Below are positions 11,317 through 23,040 of a stretch of DNA of 64,000 bases, piece after piece (within the stretch, counting starts at the first letter, position 1; the number at the start of each line of letters is the position of its first letter). The stretch spans positions 1 to 64,000 of the forward strand of contig AJFK01000165.1 of the NCBI GenBank assembly GCA_000467715.1, in the 5' to 3' direction. Source of the stretch: Hysterium pulicare CBS 123377 (Eukaryota; Ascomycota; Dothideomycetes; Hysteriales; Hysteriaceae). The notes beneath the pieces are model-generated. The model did not search any database. It worked only from the letters and a program-made list of their open reading frames with translations, and was not told the origin of the DNA. A program made the translations under genes and the position numbers.

Positions 11317-13096
11317 GATGGATAGGCACCGAAGCTGGCTTTCAATTGGAAGACACGTAAAAGGACCCTGAATCCGATTTATGCACGAGCCAGCCTGAAG
11401 GGGTCTATAGACGTATAAATTGAACCTAACCTTCGAATATGAAACACTTGAATCGTGCTTCTAAAGAGAATTACAAGAAACGCCCCACCAAACAGTCAGG
11501 CTCCAGAAGGATTGCCCCACGTCCAAGACGCTATCTGCACACCCTTTAATATTTCTCTGATCTGGTCTTGGTACAGAAATCGTCCATGGGGTTGTTGGAC
11601 TCTCATTTTACCCAGCCTATCCGAGAAATGAAAGCTACAAGGGCAAATAGCTTCGCGGTAAGATCGACAGTTGCTACGTGGTAACTTTTCAGCGACGACG
11701 AATGATGGGGATTACCAAGGTACTGGATTCGCTTTCCCGAGATTCCGAAGTTGGTTTCGTAAGCGTTGCCAGGGACAGTTTGCAAGCGTGTTCATGTTCG
11801 ACACATTGGTACTGCTTGAAGGAGAAAATTCGATAGACCGAGATGGAGTGGAGTAAGCCCTCAAGAGCATTCAATACCATGACCACCTTTGAAGGTTGCG
11901 ATGCCGATGGGCAAACGCGTTCTAAAGGTTCATTGATTATCTCTTCCCTAAATGATAGCGAGTGCTTAAGGACAGTGTCTTCAATTCCTTACAAATGCCT
12001 GACATATCAGATAGAGAATGACTTGAATGCCGGAGGCGTGAATGAGCGACTCGTAGCTGTTGCCTAATGCGGTTAGCGGTCACTCCCAACGACTCGTTTT
12101 CCAAGTTTCACCTATCATCACCGCCATCATCACTCATAAACCATGTCAACCCAGCTGTTCACCACTCCGGTTCATGTTCGATCTCATGGGCACGTGCTGT
12201 GACTGGCTCTCCTCGTTCCTTCCCCTCTTGCACTCTCTTCCATCCCCTCCCTCTCTGCAATCCGCAGATACCGAGCTGCCCAAGCTAGGTGCTGATTGGC
12301 CAGCTGGATCTTTTGGAGAGATTCATGAGAGGTTCAGTAGGGTTGATGAGGCGGAGAACATTGATGTCACACATCGGAGGGTTTTAAAGTTGCTGCGGGA
12401 GAGAGAAATTGGACTTGAGGTCTGGGATGCAGAGGTTAGGAAGAGTTTTGTTCAGCAGTGGGCATGAGAAGAAATTTTATGTTTGTTTCGAGAAAGCCGT
12501 CGATAGAGGATCTTGAATGTTGATGCGGATATGCACCTTGGCCAGACGCGATTGATGTCCCGGAAAGATTGTGGGGAAATTTTCCCTGTATTATGCCCCT
12601 CATCCTATCACTCTTCCTTTCACCATCTATCACAAAAGTTTTCTTATTCTGAGACAAATCTACAGTGTTGGTCGAACGAATTGGACTACGCGTTTACAGC
12701 TCGATATGGCAAAATCATCCGGCTCACCATTCCATATGCTTTTTTCTTCGGAGTTATTAGAACTCACGACAGTAACCGACTGAGATCATTCGTGTTTTAC
12801 CAAATCAGTTCACTAATGACTATTCTAGCCTCGGAAATGATGAGTATTGAAACTCGTATGAACCATCCGCTCTGCATTAAGCTCATTCTCTTAGAGGGAC
12901 CAATACCACGTACTTCCAACGGACCACCGAGAACGTGGGCGAGAACATGAAAACTATCAGAGCCTATGTCGATATCTTTATTGATGGGTTTAATGGGCCC
13001 AAGTCATATGGACTTGGGAAGTTGGTGGATATACTGGGAGCATAAGCAGCGTGCATGGCTTCATTCCCAAGCTCACCTGCATGCAGAGTAAGAACG
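11317..13096. other. Intergenic region with possible gene remnants
   Basis: It begins with the sugar transporter promoter. Two stretches look coding-like without forming a gene. Plus-strand 12270-12467 reads as a soluble charged peptide ending in VRKSFVQQWA and a stop. Plus-strand 12890-13045 is described separately. Other open frames are short and overlapping. I recognise no family. Confidence 0.35.
12890..13045 (+). pseudogene. Possible terminal exon or gene fragment
   Basis: An open stretch of about 48 codons ends at a TAA (13043-13045) and has a strongly protein-like composition: NTTYFQRTTENVG, then ENMKTIRAYVDIF, then GPKSYGLGKLVDILGA. It opens just after an in-frame stop, so it would be a last exon or the tail of a decayed gene. 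No upstream exon was found that joins it. I do not recognise the family. Confidence 0.28.
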
Positions 13097-14132
13097 CTAA
13101 TCGAGCAATTCTAGGACTGGCTCTCCATCCCACAATGATGTTACATACCACGGTGGATCGACATTCTCACTTGCACCGTCATCTTCTACCTTTGGTCTCC
13201 CCTCTACCAGCCTGTATCTCTTTTCTGTGTCCAAGTCTGGTAGCTTGTTGTCCTTTTCCGTTTCAAGCCGCGCGGCACATATTTCGTGCAAAGTCCTTTC
13301 CTGCCACGTTCTACCATCACCTGCGGATGCTTCCTCCGGTAAGGACAACAATCCTAGCCGTCGTTCTACTCGCATAGTCCCTTTCTTTTTCGACATGACG
13401 TAATAGATTTCCATCCCCGAGTTCTTCGTCAACAAGGATCTTAACTTCGGCCTTAGAGACAACGAATATGCTTCCAAGTCTCTCAACCACATATCCACAG
13501 AATCCCGGTCATCGTCAGAAATGTCTTTCCTGAGGATATCCAAGCAATCCTTCTTCGCTTCGTCAATGAACTGATTCCGCGCAAGAAAGCTCGCGTCATC
13601 CTGAGCTGAGGAATCCAAATGGCGTATAATATCATACGCATCTAGTAATAGGAACGGTGGCAGAGTCTGACTACTGAGCACTTCTTCCGCACCATCCATA
13701 GCTTTACATCTGTTCTCATCACTGCGCTCGCCTATCCTCCGACGAAGGCGGACGATGTGTCGCTTCCACTCTTGCGCGCGCTTTTCGTCATCCCCGTTGC
13801 GGAACAGTCTCTCTAATTGTGCTCTGGCTTCAGAGATATGTGCAAGACTCTCTATGAGGTCATCGGTCAATCGCGCAAGGAAGTAGAACGCTTTCATGCG
13901 GGAAAAGCGATCCGTATCCCATTTTGCCAAATCGGCGTAGCATCTCGATATGGATTCCTGTCGCGAGACCAATTTGCAGTCGGCGGGCTTTCTTGGATTA
14001 GAAAAGAGATTCCAGCATAGATTTCATGGAGATAACTTTGGAGGAGAGACTTACGACTTGATATCCGATATCCTGGAAGATCTCCTCCATGGACATACCG
14101 ATTAGCTTCGGTGGTGTTGTTTGGGAGGCCAT
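13097..14132 (-). CDS. Fungal protein of unknown function
   Basis: Not recognised. Exons 14132-14055 and 13987-13097 (67-base intron) give 322 residues. Exon 1 encodes MASQTTPPKLIGMSMEEIF and ends QDIGYQV; the frame then runs PADCKLVSRQES without a break. The protein is soluble and mainly helical by composition, with a charged helix-rich region (about 70-130, ARAQLERLFR, RLRRRIGERSDE) that could form a coiled coil, and a Glu/Lys/Asp-rich C-terminus. No signal peptide, membrane segment or catalytic motif is apparent. It is divergent from the coilin-like gene across a 793-base spacer. The exon model rests on open frames and canonical splice sites only. Confidence 0.6.
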
Positions 14133-14925
14133 TGCTGTGTCAGTTGTGTAGGAGCAGCTCGAAGCTGTTTGATGTAAGTAGTCTTAAATATCTGTTCATA
14201 CTATACGTGGAATCACTGCCCTATCCGTAGGTGAATGGCTCTGTGGTTTCACTTTCACCATTGAGACAGGCATATTATTACCTACGGGTCCTATTCGGTA
14301 GCTGTTACTCTAAACACATTTGCTCGAGTACCACGGAGATGTTCCTGATGCTAGTCACTTTCTAATTTTTCTTGTTCAGAACGCTTCTATCTCTCCATTG
14401 TGGCGAACTTACCAATTCAACAACTCAGATATCACGGGGACTTTGCGGGGTATGCGGAGCTCTTACTGATTGAGCCTATCTAAAACTACTATCTCCTTCT
14501 CTCTTTAGATATTCACTCTTCACAACATTTAAGTTCAGTTTAGGCACTTTCTTTCAACTTGATTACGTGGCAAAAGAGCTGTTCTTTATAGTTTTTGATG
14601 CTTGGGCGGAAACCCCGACTGCAGTACCAGTAGAATAAACCGACGAAGAACACTTTAACGTTGCATACCTAGCATATGATGATAGTGTTCGTGAGTAAAA
14701 TGTGAAAGATAGAGGCTGTGGGACAATTGTCTAAAGGGATCATCACGTGGCCAGGTGTCGGCGCTAAACGCCAAGAAACGATCGGCATTACTCAACCTCC
14801 GATTGATTTCTCTAGGTAGTCAGTTCTGTACTCAATCAACTCTAACCTTAGTGTACTCTCTCTCATCCAACCTACACCGAGCACCTTCCCTGTCTCAATT
14901 GAATCCGAGCTAATGCACATATAGA
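14133..14925. other. Divergent intergenic region (shared promoter)
   Basis: A 793-base spacer between the divergent unknown gene (13097-14132) and the coilin-like gene (14926 onward). It contains CT-rich tracts near 14490-14560 and 14840-14890 typical of fungal promoters. No gene or RNA is seen. Confidence 0.5.
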
Positions 14926-17510
14926 ATGAGGCTCCGGCTTTGCGTGCAGAGGCATGCCCTGCCACCCACCGAAATTTTATGGACCGTCTCCGATGAGCAA
15001 ACCCAGAAGCTCTTCACCATCGCCCAACTTCTTGATGAAGTGAATCACATTATCCCGTTGGAAGCCGAACACTGGGGGCTGGAAGACTATGTAGTGCAAG
15101 TTGGAACCTTTGAATGTCTACATTTCTCTCAGGTTGCTCAAGTGCTTAAAGACGAGGATAAGGTTTGGTTAGTTCTCTTGCCTTGATGATTCTACTGCAA
15201 TCACTAATTCCTTCCAGCATACGTTCACTGCAAACCTCCGAAGTTCGGGCTCGCACATTGACCGGTCGGCATCAAATATCAGAGAACGGTCAACATCTCA
15301 TCGACGGAATTCCATTTGGTCGCCCATACCTCAGAACACCCAATCGTCCTGCCATCCACATACCACCCCCAAAGCGACGCCGAATCACGAATAATGTGAA
15401 TAATGAGGCCGATGGTGAGGCAATGGTTGAGGACGATGATGGCTCGGGACTGATACCACTGCATTGGAAGATACCCCTCGAGGAGTTAGGAGAAGATGAC
15501 GAAAGTGAAGATGACGAAAGTGAAGATGACGAAAGTGAAGATGACGAGGATTTTGTTCCTGACCAGTATACAACAAGCGGGTCGGAACAACATACGGGAA
15601 GCGCGAAACGGAAGCGAGGACGAGTTGTTCGGTTCGTTGAACCATCCACAAGTCAAGCTCTGGTATTGGCGTCATCGGACAACGAAGATGACACGGAGGA
15701 AGAGTTTGAGCCAGATTGGGATGGTGAATCCTCTGAAGAGTCCTTTGAAGAATCTTCTAGGGGAAGCTCAGCTTCTGATTCAAACGGCTCTGATGACTCA
15801 GAGGTACTCAGCGATTCGTCTGAACTTACGGAATCTTCCTCATCTGGTTCGGAGTCGGAATCGGATTCATCGTCTGACACCAGCGATGGCTCCTCTGAAA
15901 GTGTCAGTTCGAAGGACAAGAGAACACCAGCGGAGGATAATCAAAGGACTTCGAAAAGCACAAGACAACTGGTTAGACCCCGTCCACATACAGGCCAAAT
16001 CGTTACGAAGGCCCGCAATATCCGTCGACGTGATGCCAAACGATTGCACACGATCAAACGTTACGGAATTCTCCCCCCAGATGCCACTCTCCAGGACTTC
16101 AAAATTTGGGCTGGGCTCAGCCAAGACAAACGGGATGAAGCCGTCAGCGATGCGCAAAAGCAACAAGCCACGGACGAACCCCATCTGACGCCTGAAGAAG
16201 AGGAGGAATTGCAAAGACGTCGGCTCGAACTCCTGAAGAAACTCGATTCCGGTGGCATTGACGTAACACCTATTCAAGATGCAGAACAGACAACTACCAA
16301 TAAACAAAAGTCGGCTGAAGAGAAAGAATTGTCCGAAAATCCCTCTGATGCTGATCGGCCGACGCCTGTAGCGAATGGAACATCTAGCTTAATCGTAACC
16401 AACATCGTGACCGATGTCGTCGAGCATACCCCCAAAAGACATCGACTAGACGTCGGAGGGGCTCGTCGCATGGTTTTCGGCTCTCTTGGTGTGAGAACGC
16501 CCAAAACGAAAGCTGATGAAGCCAAATTGAAAGCAAAGCTAATGGAAGTTGGGAAGCCTCGTGGTCAAACGAAAACTACTGAAGAGTCTAAAGCTTCTGC
16601 TTCTGCAGAACCGGAAGATCCTGATGCCTGGAAGGCGAGGATCAATTTGACGGCTTTTGAGTGCTGGTATGAAGCAACCGAGCTCAGTGTTCCGCCATTC
16701 CCATTCAAACAACGTTGGGATCCTCAACAGAACAGAAAGAAGGCAAAATCGGACAAGAAACGGAAATCGATGTCATCTCATTTCTATGACGATGGGACTA
16801 AAACTTACGGCGTCGCGGTTTCGCAGCTGAACTACGATGATGATGCAGCAGAATCGCTTCCGAAGAAAAAATCCAAGCTGGATGTGGACAGCGCTATCCA
16901 ATCGCAACTTCAATTGGACATTGAAGATGCTGCTGGCCACGATGATTTGCCACCATTGCCGCCCGATGTATCAACGTTACCAGTCCTCACTCGTGACGAC
17001 GTTCAGCTTGGCAGCGTGATCGTATTTAAACACCTAATCTGTTCGGCTGAATCAGGCTGGTGTCCTGTTCTATCAGGACTTCGCACTGGCTTGGTAGAAG
17101 AGTCATCTGACGGTACTGTTGGCCTGCGCCTAGCGCTACGCGACCAGCCACCCAAGGCCAGCAAGTACGATAACCAAGGCAATCGCATCTACGAGAAATT
17201 CGAAATGGCTGCTCTCGCTGATATGGAGGAGTCCGGAGAGACACTCCTCCGTTTGGCATTTGACGAGTTGCAGGAACCAAGACTGCTACAGGTTGCGGAG
17301 GACAAGATGACCCAAGCTAAGGGTACGACTATCACGGCTGATTCTGAAAATGAGGCAGAGCTCGACGAAATTTTGCCGCCGTCCCAACCGCTCAGTCCGT
17401 TTGGCGGTTCACCAGGCGAGCGTTTGCATAAGCTGCTCGAGGATGCGGAGAATGAGGCGTCCCCCCCTTCGGGTGATGACAAAACTACTGAGTTGAACGG
17501 GACAATCTGA
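14926..17510 (+). CDS. Coilin-N-like acidic nuclear protein (DUF7357-type)
   Basis: Exons 14926-15167 and 15218-17510 give 844 residues. The 50-base intron starts at GTTAGT, and the join gives DEDKVCIRSLQTSEVR. The first 110 residues resemble the ubiquitin-like N-terminal domain of coilin-type fungal proteins (MRLRLCVQRHALPPTEILW, later LTGRHQIS and HLIDGIPFGRPY). Then follow a basic PPKRRR nuclear-localisation-like patch (about 129), acidic Glu/Asp/Ser-rich low complexity with DDESE repeats, long Ser/Asp-rich tracts, several KKK/KRK patches, and a conserved-looking C-terminal region with DVQLGSVIVFKHL that may be a Tudor-like fold, as coilin has. It probably works in the nucleus, perhaps in snRNP or RNA metabolism. 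The family call is from memory of the N-terminus; no enzyme is expected. Confidence 0.72.
15495..15551 (+). repeat. Coding minisatellite, 15-base unit
   Basis: Three tandem copies of GATGACGAAAGTGAA and a partial fourth inside the coilin-like gene, encoding repeated DDESE. The unit is a multiple of three, so copy-number change would keep the frame. Confidence 0.9.
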
Positions 17511-18273
17511 TATCCATACGCCGACTTCACATTGACTGATGACGAAGAAAGCATACGTTTTTGTAATGAATCAGGTAGCTAGTCAGAAGCCAGTCCGTCC
17601 GTGAGGGTCTTAGATAATATTGAACGCCTGCCGGGGCTCCGTTCGAGTGCGTGGACCATCTGGCTGAAGTTGAAGAGCCTACTGTGCTCAAAACAATCTC
17701 CATACGTGGATGTGCGTGTCAAGTGAATGGCAGAAGCTTATACCTGGGTAATTAAAAGTAGTTCTCGCAAGGAGTAACTTAGCGTGTATGTTGCTCCAAT
17801 CGCACCCACTGCCGAGTGCCGATGGAAAAATCGGTTAGCACGCGCTAAAAGCACGTGTCGCTGCCACATGAGATCATGTTGAGGTTGGACCGCGCCTTTG
17901 TCAATACACATATGAAGGGGCTCTCCATCTCAGCCAATTGCTATACCGCCCGCTCTGTGCAGATTGTATTTGATGCAGAAGCATATGACCTGCATCGCCG
18001 TTTAATTCGGCCTGGACGCGATTTCCGTCATTCCGCCGACCGGGCAAACGCTCATCGCCGAGCTCAACTTCCTCGGCACTTTAATAACAGGTGATGATCT
18101 CAACTGCCGACACAGCTTCTGACATTTTGATTTCTACCTGTCCTTTTCTCTTCCTACCTATCCAACTACATAACCCAGTTCCCCTCCCGGATTGGCAGGA
18201 AGAGACATCCAGACACGCACCATTCCCATCAACCCCATTGTCGGGTCTAACAGAGCAAACTCGTTCCAGAGAC
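17511..18273. other. Intergenic region
   Basis: Holds the 3' UTR of the coilin-like gene and the promoter of the MetE-like gene. The frame of the latter stays open upstream to 18091 with ATGs at 18091 and 18094, but those 61 codons look non-conserved. No other feature seen. Confidence 0.45.
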
Positions 18274-19404
18274 ATGGTTCTTCCGCACGGAGTATACAGG
18301 GCTGATCACGTGGGATCTTTCCTGCGTCCAAAGGCCGTTTTGGAAGCTCGCGAGGAGGTCGCTGAAGGCCACTCAACCACTGAAGAACTGCGCAAGGTCG
18401 AGGACAAATGTGTGGCTGACGTGGTGAAGAAGGAATTAGACAATGGCCTGCTCTCCATCACCGATGGCGAATTCCGGCGAGCCTATTTTCACCTTGACTT
18501 CCTACAGCATCTTTCTGGCATCGAGATCCGAGGACAAACCGGCTTGATACGCCCGCATGGATTCTCACCACCCGTCCTTGCCGTGACGGGCAAGCTTGGT
18601 CACCCCAAACCGATACAAGTGGATGACTTCCACTTCTTGGAGAAGTCGATTGCATCCAACTCCAGCAATGCAACCACCAAAGTGTGCATACCGAGTCCTA
18701 CCATGGTCCACTTCCGCGGAGGTCGTGCGTCAATCGACATCGAGGCTTACCCAGACCTGGACCCATTCTTTGAAGACCTAGCGCGAGTCTATCAAGAGGA
18801 GCTTGACTCACTTTATCAAGCCGGATGCCGCTTCGTTCAACTCGATGATACGAACCTTGCATATCTCTGTGATCCGGATATGCGGAAAGCAGCAGAAGAG
18901 AGACAGGAGGATTTGTCAACTCTGCCCCGGAAATATGCCGAGCTTATCAACGCTGCCATATCGAAGCGACCAAAAGACATGAAAATCGGAGTTCATCTCT
19001 GCCGGGGCAACTACCGGTCGAAGTGGTTTGCTTCAGGAGGCTACGAGCCTGTGGCCGAGGTGCTGTTCAAGGAGCTCAACGTCGATGCTTACTTCCTCGA
19101 ATATGATGATGCGAGAAGTGGAGACTTCAAGCCTTTGAGACATCTGCCGGAACACAAGGTCGTCGTCCTCGGACTTATGTCAAGCAAGAAGAACACCCTG
19201 GATGACAAGGCAGAGATCCTAGAGAGGTTACGACAGGCAGCAGAGATGTGTCCGAAGGGGTTGGATCAGTTATGTCTAAGCCACCAATGTGGATTCAGCT
19301 CCACCATGGAAGGGAACGAGCTGACTGAAGAGGAGCAATGGGCAAAGGTCAGGTTAGAAGTAGAGATTGCAAAGGAGGTTTGGGGAGAGGATTTGTCCAA
19401 ATAA
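18274..19404 (+). CDS. Stand-alone MetE C-terminal-like (cobalamin-independent methionine synthase family) protein
   Basis: 376 residues from the ATG at 18274 (MVLPHGVYRADHVGSFLRP), the usual start and length of single-domain fungal and bacterial relatives of the MetE C-terminal half; the frame is open for another 61 poorly conserved codons upstream. The fold is the TIM barrel that methylates thiols with a zinc-activated nucleophile. The expected zinc ligands are visible in this numbering: H241 and C243 (HLC), E276 (FLEYDD) and C339 (SHQC). Other motifs are SITDGEFRR (about 61-69) and QLDDTN (about 189-194). It lacks the N-terminal folate-binding half of true MetE, so it probably uses another methyl donor or substrate. 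Cytosolic; intronless. Family call firm, reaction unknown. Confidence 0.87.
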   Translation: MVLPHGVYRADHVGSFLRPKAVLEAREEVAEGHSTTEELRKVEDKCVADVVKKELDNGLLSITDGEFRRAYFHLDFLQHLSGIEIRGQTGLIRPHGFSPPVLAVTGKLGHPKPIQVDDFHFLEKSIASNSSNATTKVCIPSPTMVHFRGGRASIDIEAYPDLDPFFEDLARVYQEELDSLYQAGCRFVQLDDTNLAYLCDPDMRKAAEERQEDLSTLPRKYAELINAAISKRPKDMKIGVHLCRGNYRSKWFASGGYEPVAEVLFKELNVDAYFLEYDDARSGDFKPLRHLPEHKVVVLGLMSSKKNTLDDKAEILERLRQAAEMCPKGLDQLCLSHQCGFSSTMEGNELTEEEQWAKVRLEVEIAKEVWGEDLSK

Positions 19405-20343
19405 AGTTGTGCATCATGTTTCGGGGAAGACGGAAGGATCCTCCTCGTGGCTCTGTACAATAGCCGTTTTAAAGCCGCAAATCTGTGCGGCACGGGCCGA
19501 ATGAAACAAAATGGTCGCCTTCATTCAACATTACCATTGGCCAATAAATGGAATTTATCCCTGTTTATTTGCAGAGGAGTAAGGTTCGAAATTTCCGCTT
19601 GCTTACATTGGATTTCCATCAAGGCTTGACTTCATCGTTATATGAAGGCATAGCCCTCCAATGCTCTTATTAAATCCTCTAAAGTGTTATATAGGAAAGG
19701 TCTCTCTCTATGGTCACATCGGATCCTCCTGGGTCACCATTTGGCATGGTTGTTATTGGACCCCAACTCTGCGGAGTTTCTACATCACGAGAAACCGAGC
19801 CTTTTCAAACCTAGGTAGTTTCTTTTCCTACAACCCATCTATATCTTCTAAGCGCAAGTAGCCAAACATCCGAATCAAACACCTCTTATCTTCGTACATG
19901 ATGCTAATTATTGGGATAGACTTTACGGAGCTGAAATTGCACACGAACATAGGATCGAGCACGGGCCTGGTAGGATTTGGAGTGAAGGGTATATTCCAAG
20001 AAGTATTAAACTTCTCACAGGTTACATATTGTCAAGTGCCCAATGCATCCTATACACATGGTCGCGATGAAACCTGTGTGAATCATCTCCCTAATTGCCA
20101 ATGTTCCGAAAGGAGAAACCATACAAACGGCCGTGATGGTATCAACCACCGGTCTGTCACGTCATCCTCCAACACTCTGTGCTACTCGTGGATGCGATTC
20201 AAATAGCATGGACTTGAACGAATATTTTCTTTTTCCGTCGTTCGCACTCTTCTTGTTCTTCTTTCGATTTGTCACCTTATATTTCAGGCTTCACTTTACT
20301 ACTTACAATCTCCTTTTGCCACACTCCTTTCTTCCATACAGTA
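19405..20343. other. Intergenic region
   Basis: Small open frames only (19447-19629, 19661-19861, 19898-20206). CT-rich and T-rich tracts at 20225-20340 look like the promoter and 5' UTR of the downstream MFS gene. No RNA gene seen. Confidence 0.45.
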
Positions 20344-21711
20344 ATGGGCGAGGAGTCAAAAGAGGTGCCGCATGTCGTCGTCAGCTATCAGGGAGACTCA
20401 ACCGATGTCTTGCCAAGTCAGCTAGACATTACTTCCCCTATCGACAGTGATGAACCACCTGACGGAGGACTCCAGGCATGGAGCCAGGTTCTTGTCTGCC
20501 ATCTCTGCATCTTCAACTCATTCGGCTTCATCAACTCCTTTGGTATCTTTCAACCATACTACGAAAACGCTCTCTCGCTCTCTCCATCGACAATCTCCTG
20601 GATCGGTTCTCTACAAGTCTTTCTCGTCTACTTCCTCGGTACATTCTCCGGCCGCGCTTCAGATGCCGGATACTTCCGTCTCACTTTGGCTACGGGGCTG
20701 AGCCTCCAGCTTCTGGGGCTCTTCATCACATCCTTTAGCAGCAAGTACTGGCAGATTCTCGTTTTCCAGGGAGTATGTCTAGGCATTGGAGATGGCCTCA
20801 TTCTTGTGCCGTCGGTCGCGAATGCCTCAACATACTTCCGCCGCAAGCGGACCGTTGCGATCGGTTTTGCCGCTTGTGGTGGCGCGCTCGGCGGTATGGT
20901 GTTTCCCGCCATTGCTCGTAACCTATTGAATACAGTCGGCTTTGCGTGGACGTTAAGGATCATGGGCTTTGTGGTCTTGTTTAACGCAGCAATCATTCTC
21001 AGCCTTGCACGTTCGAGACTTTCGCCCAGGACTTCGGGCCCGCTGATAGAGTGGAAGGCGTTTACCGAGATTCCGTATTTGCTTTATGCGATCAGTATGC
21101 TCTTCGGGTTCACTGGGGAGTGGATCGCATATTTCTATGTAAACTCTCACCTATCCCTCTATCTTTTGGATATGTGCATTGATGTTTTCTTCAAACAGGT
21201 CCGTGCCTTCGCTCGCGACATCCTCCATGTGACCGACACCACCTCCTTTAACCTCATCCTCCTCATCAACGGTGCCGGTATCCCAGGCCGTCTTATTCCC
21301 GCCTTCATAGCAGACAGATACATCGGCCCCGTAAATACCTTCATCCCCGTCATGTTCTTCGCCGGCATAGTCACATTCACCTGGTCTGCCGTTCATTCCG
21401 TCCCTGGCATGCTTCTCTTCACCATACTCTACGGCTTCTTTGGAGGCGGCATTCAGATTTTGGTCGGAGGATGTCTTGCGAGTTTGAACGAGGACCCGAA
21501 GAAAGCTGGTGTGAGAATCGGGATGGGGTTCTCGGTTGTGGGACTTGCTAGTCTCATGGGAAGTCCACTTGGCGGTGTCTTGATTGAAAAAAGGCATGGT
21601 GGATACCTATATGCGCAAATCTTTGCCGGCTGCGTATTGGTGGTGGGCGCTGTCATACTTGCAGCTGCAAGGATCGCGAAGACCGGGCCAAGCATCAGGA
21701 AGTTCATATGA
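20344..21711 (+). CDS. MFS transporter, monocarboxylate/riboflavin-transporter-like
   Basis: Exons 20344-21138 and 21199-21711 give 435 residues. The 60-base intron is a multiple of three with no stop, so the unspliced frame is also open; removing it restores WIAYFYVRAFARDIL, the family pattern. The N-terminal cytosolic tail ends in PPDGGLQAW, the signature that precedes helix 1 in fungal monocarboxylate-type MFS proteins. Later features are FQPYYENALSLSPSTISWIGS, GRASDAGYFR between helices 2 and 3, YFRRKRTVAIG after helix 4, and GAGIPGRLIPAFIADR in the second half. It likely moves a small organic acid or similar solute at the plasma membrane. The ATG at 20344 is preferred over the upstream non-conserved extension to 20269. 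Confidence 0.9.
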   Translation: MGEESKEVPHVVVSYQGDSTDVLPSQLDITSPIDSDEPPDGGLQAWSQVLVCHLCIFNSFGFINSFGIFQPYYENALSLSPSTISWIGSLQVFLVYFLGTFSGRASDAGYFRLTLATGLSLQLLGLFITSFSSKYWQILVFQGVCLGIGDGLILVPSVANASTYFRRKRTVAIGFAACGGALGGMVFPAIARNLLNTVGFAWTLRIMGFVVLFNAAIILSLARSRLSPRTSGPLIEWKAFTEIPYLLYAISMLFGFTGEWIAYFYVNSHLSLYLLDMCIDVFFKQVRAFARDILHVTDTTSFNLILLINGAGIPGRLIPAFIADRYIGPVNTFIPVMFFAGIVTFTWSAVHSVPGMLLFTILYGFFGGGIQILVGGCLASLNEDPKKAGVRIGMGFSVVGLASLMGSPLGGVLIEKRHGGYLYAQIFAGCVLVVGAVILAAARIAKTGPSIRKFI

Positions 21712-23040
21712 GCTTAAGGGGCAAGAACATTGCATGGTACTAAGGTATGATAAATGCTAGGGCATTCATGAACAAAGTCAGATGTATCAAAGGGGCATCA
21801 TGGGAAAATGGAAAGAGGATAAATATAGAGTGGCATCCCAGGGTAGTGGCGTTCGGGTTTCAGATTTCGAGATTCACTTCATTCGTTCACTCCGTTTTCC
21901 CGATTTACACATCTTCTCATATCATTGATATATGTACCTGAGCGTCTCTTCCTTCAGCCTACTCCAAGCTCAACATGGCTGGTACCGCTTGCGTGGCTTC
22001 TTGAAAGCGATAACATAAGTAAAAAGCGAAGATGGTATCGTACGAAAGAGAACAATCCCATCGTCTGTGGGTACAAGTAAAGCAGACGAATTATCATTGG
22101 TGGCACACTAGAAACTTCTACGAGCATATAGAGAGAATCCGTTTGCTTTCTAGCAACTAAACCTGCGGAGTCAGACCCCAAACCGGTGTACCTGAGTGCT
22201 TTATCTATTCCCGTTCTCCATTTTGCTGAAGCTTCCGAGCACAACATCATAGTAGAACATACCGTAATATCACACAAGCACCCTGACTTGCATGGGAAAG
22301 GCGTTGTTGGTTGTATGTTAGTCAGTAGCTCCCCTTGCAGAGACATACCAAGGACTGTATGCTAAACGCCTAACGACAAACAGTGTCCAAGTCAGGGTGT
22401 AAGCTACGAGAACTAGATGAAAGAGAAATGCTTGCAAGTACTCCAACATCAAGACCTATCGCTCGAATTCCGCGTACTCGCCAATTTCGGAAGTTTATCG
22501 AGCCGAGATAGGGCATTTTCCCAGTCTGCTTTCTTGCCCAGCAGAGTTGCCGAAGGAATGTCGCAGGTAATGTAGTATTCGTGGGAAAAATATTTCTGCA
22601 TGGCGCCCATCATTAAGATAGCCCAAGATACGAAGATTATATGCAGTGGACTTGAAGTGAAATGGTTCCCAAATGGCTATGCCCATAATTAGAAGACGGG
22701 TAGTCTTCAGACATGGCTTTGGAGAGAGGTTCAAGTGAATGGTGATATTAGTGTTAGCTACGGCACTTCGTCGTGAAAGGCATTGATACAGGTGTTCCAC
22801 ATAGTAAAGAGTGCAAAGGTTTCGGTGAAGTGTTGTCGACTCTCCGAATAAGAGGATACTCGGCATGACTTCGGCTAGTCATTTGAGCACCGTGATGAAC
22901 ATTGCCATTGCCCCACACTCTATCCCCGACACGTTTTGTGTCACTGGGCAATACCAAGCCATCAGCATCGTACCCAAGTACTTGACCATCGCAGATCGTA
23001 TTATCTCCAGACGACAGACACCGCGCTTACTATCATCGTT
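21712..23040. other. Intergenic region
   Basis: About 1.3 kb. Minus-strand frames at 21954-22346 and 22495-22866 (about 120-130 codons) are the longest; neither shows a domain or sensible splice partners. No repeat or RNA gene is recognised. Confidence 0.4.

Noticed and set aside
15496-16188. 230-codon plus-strand frame inside the coilin-like gene
   Set aside because: It is an alternative-frame shadow of the acidic low-complexity coding region and begins in the DDESE minisatellite.
20628-21597. Minus-strand frames of 120-150 codons across the MFS gene
   Set aside because: Antisense shadows of membrane-helix codons; the plus strand has a clear family match.
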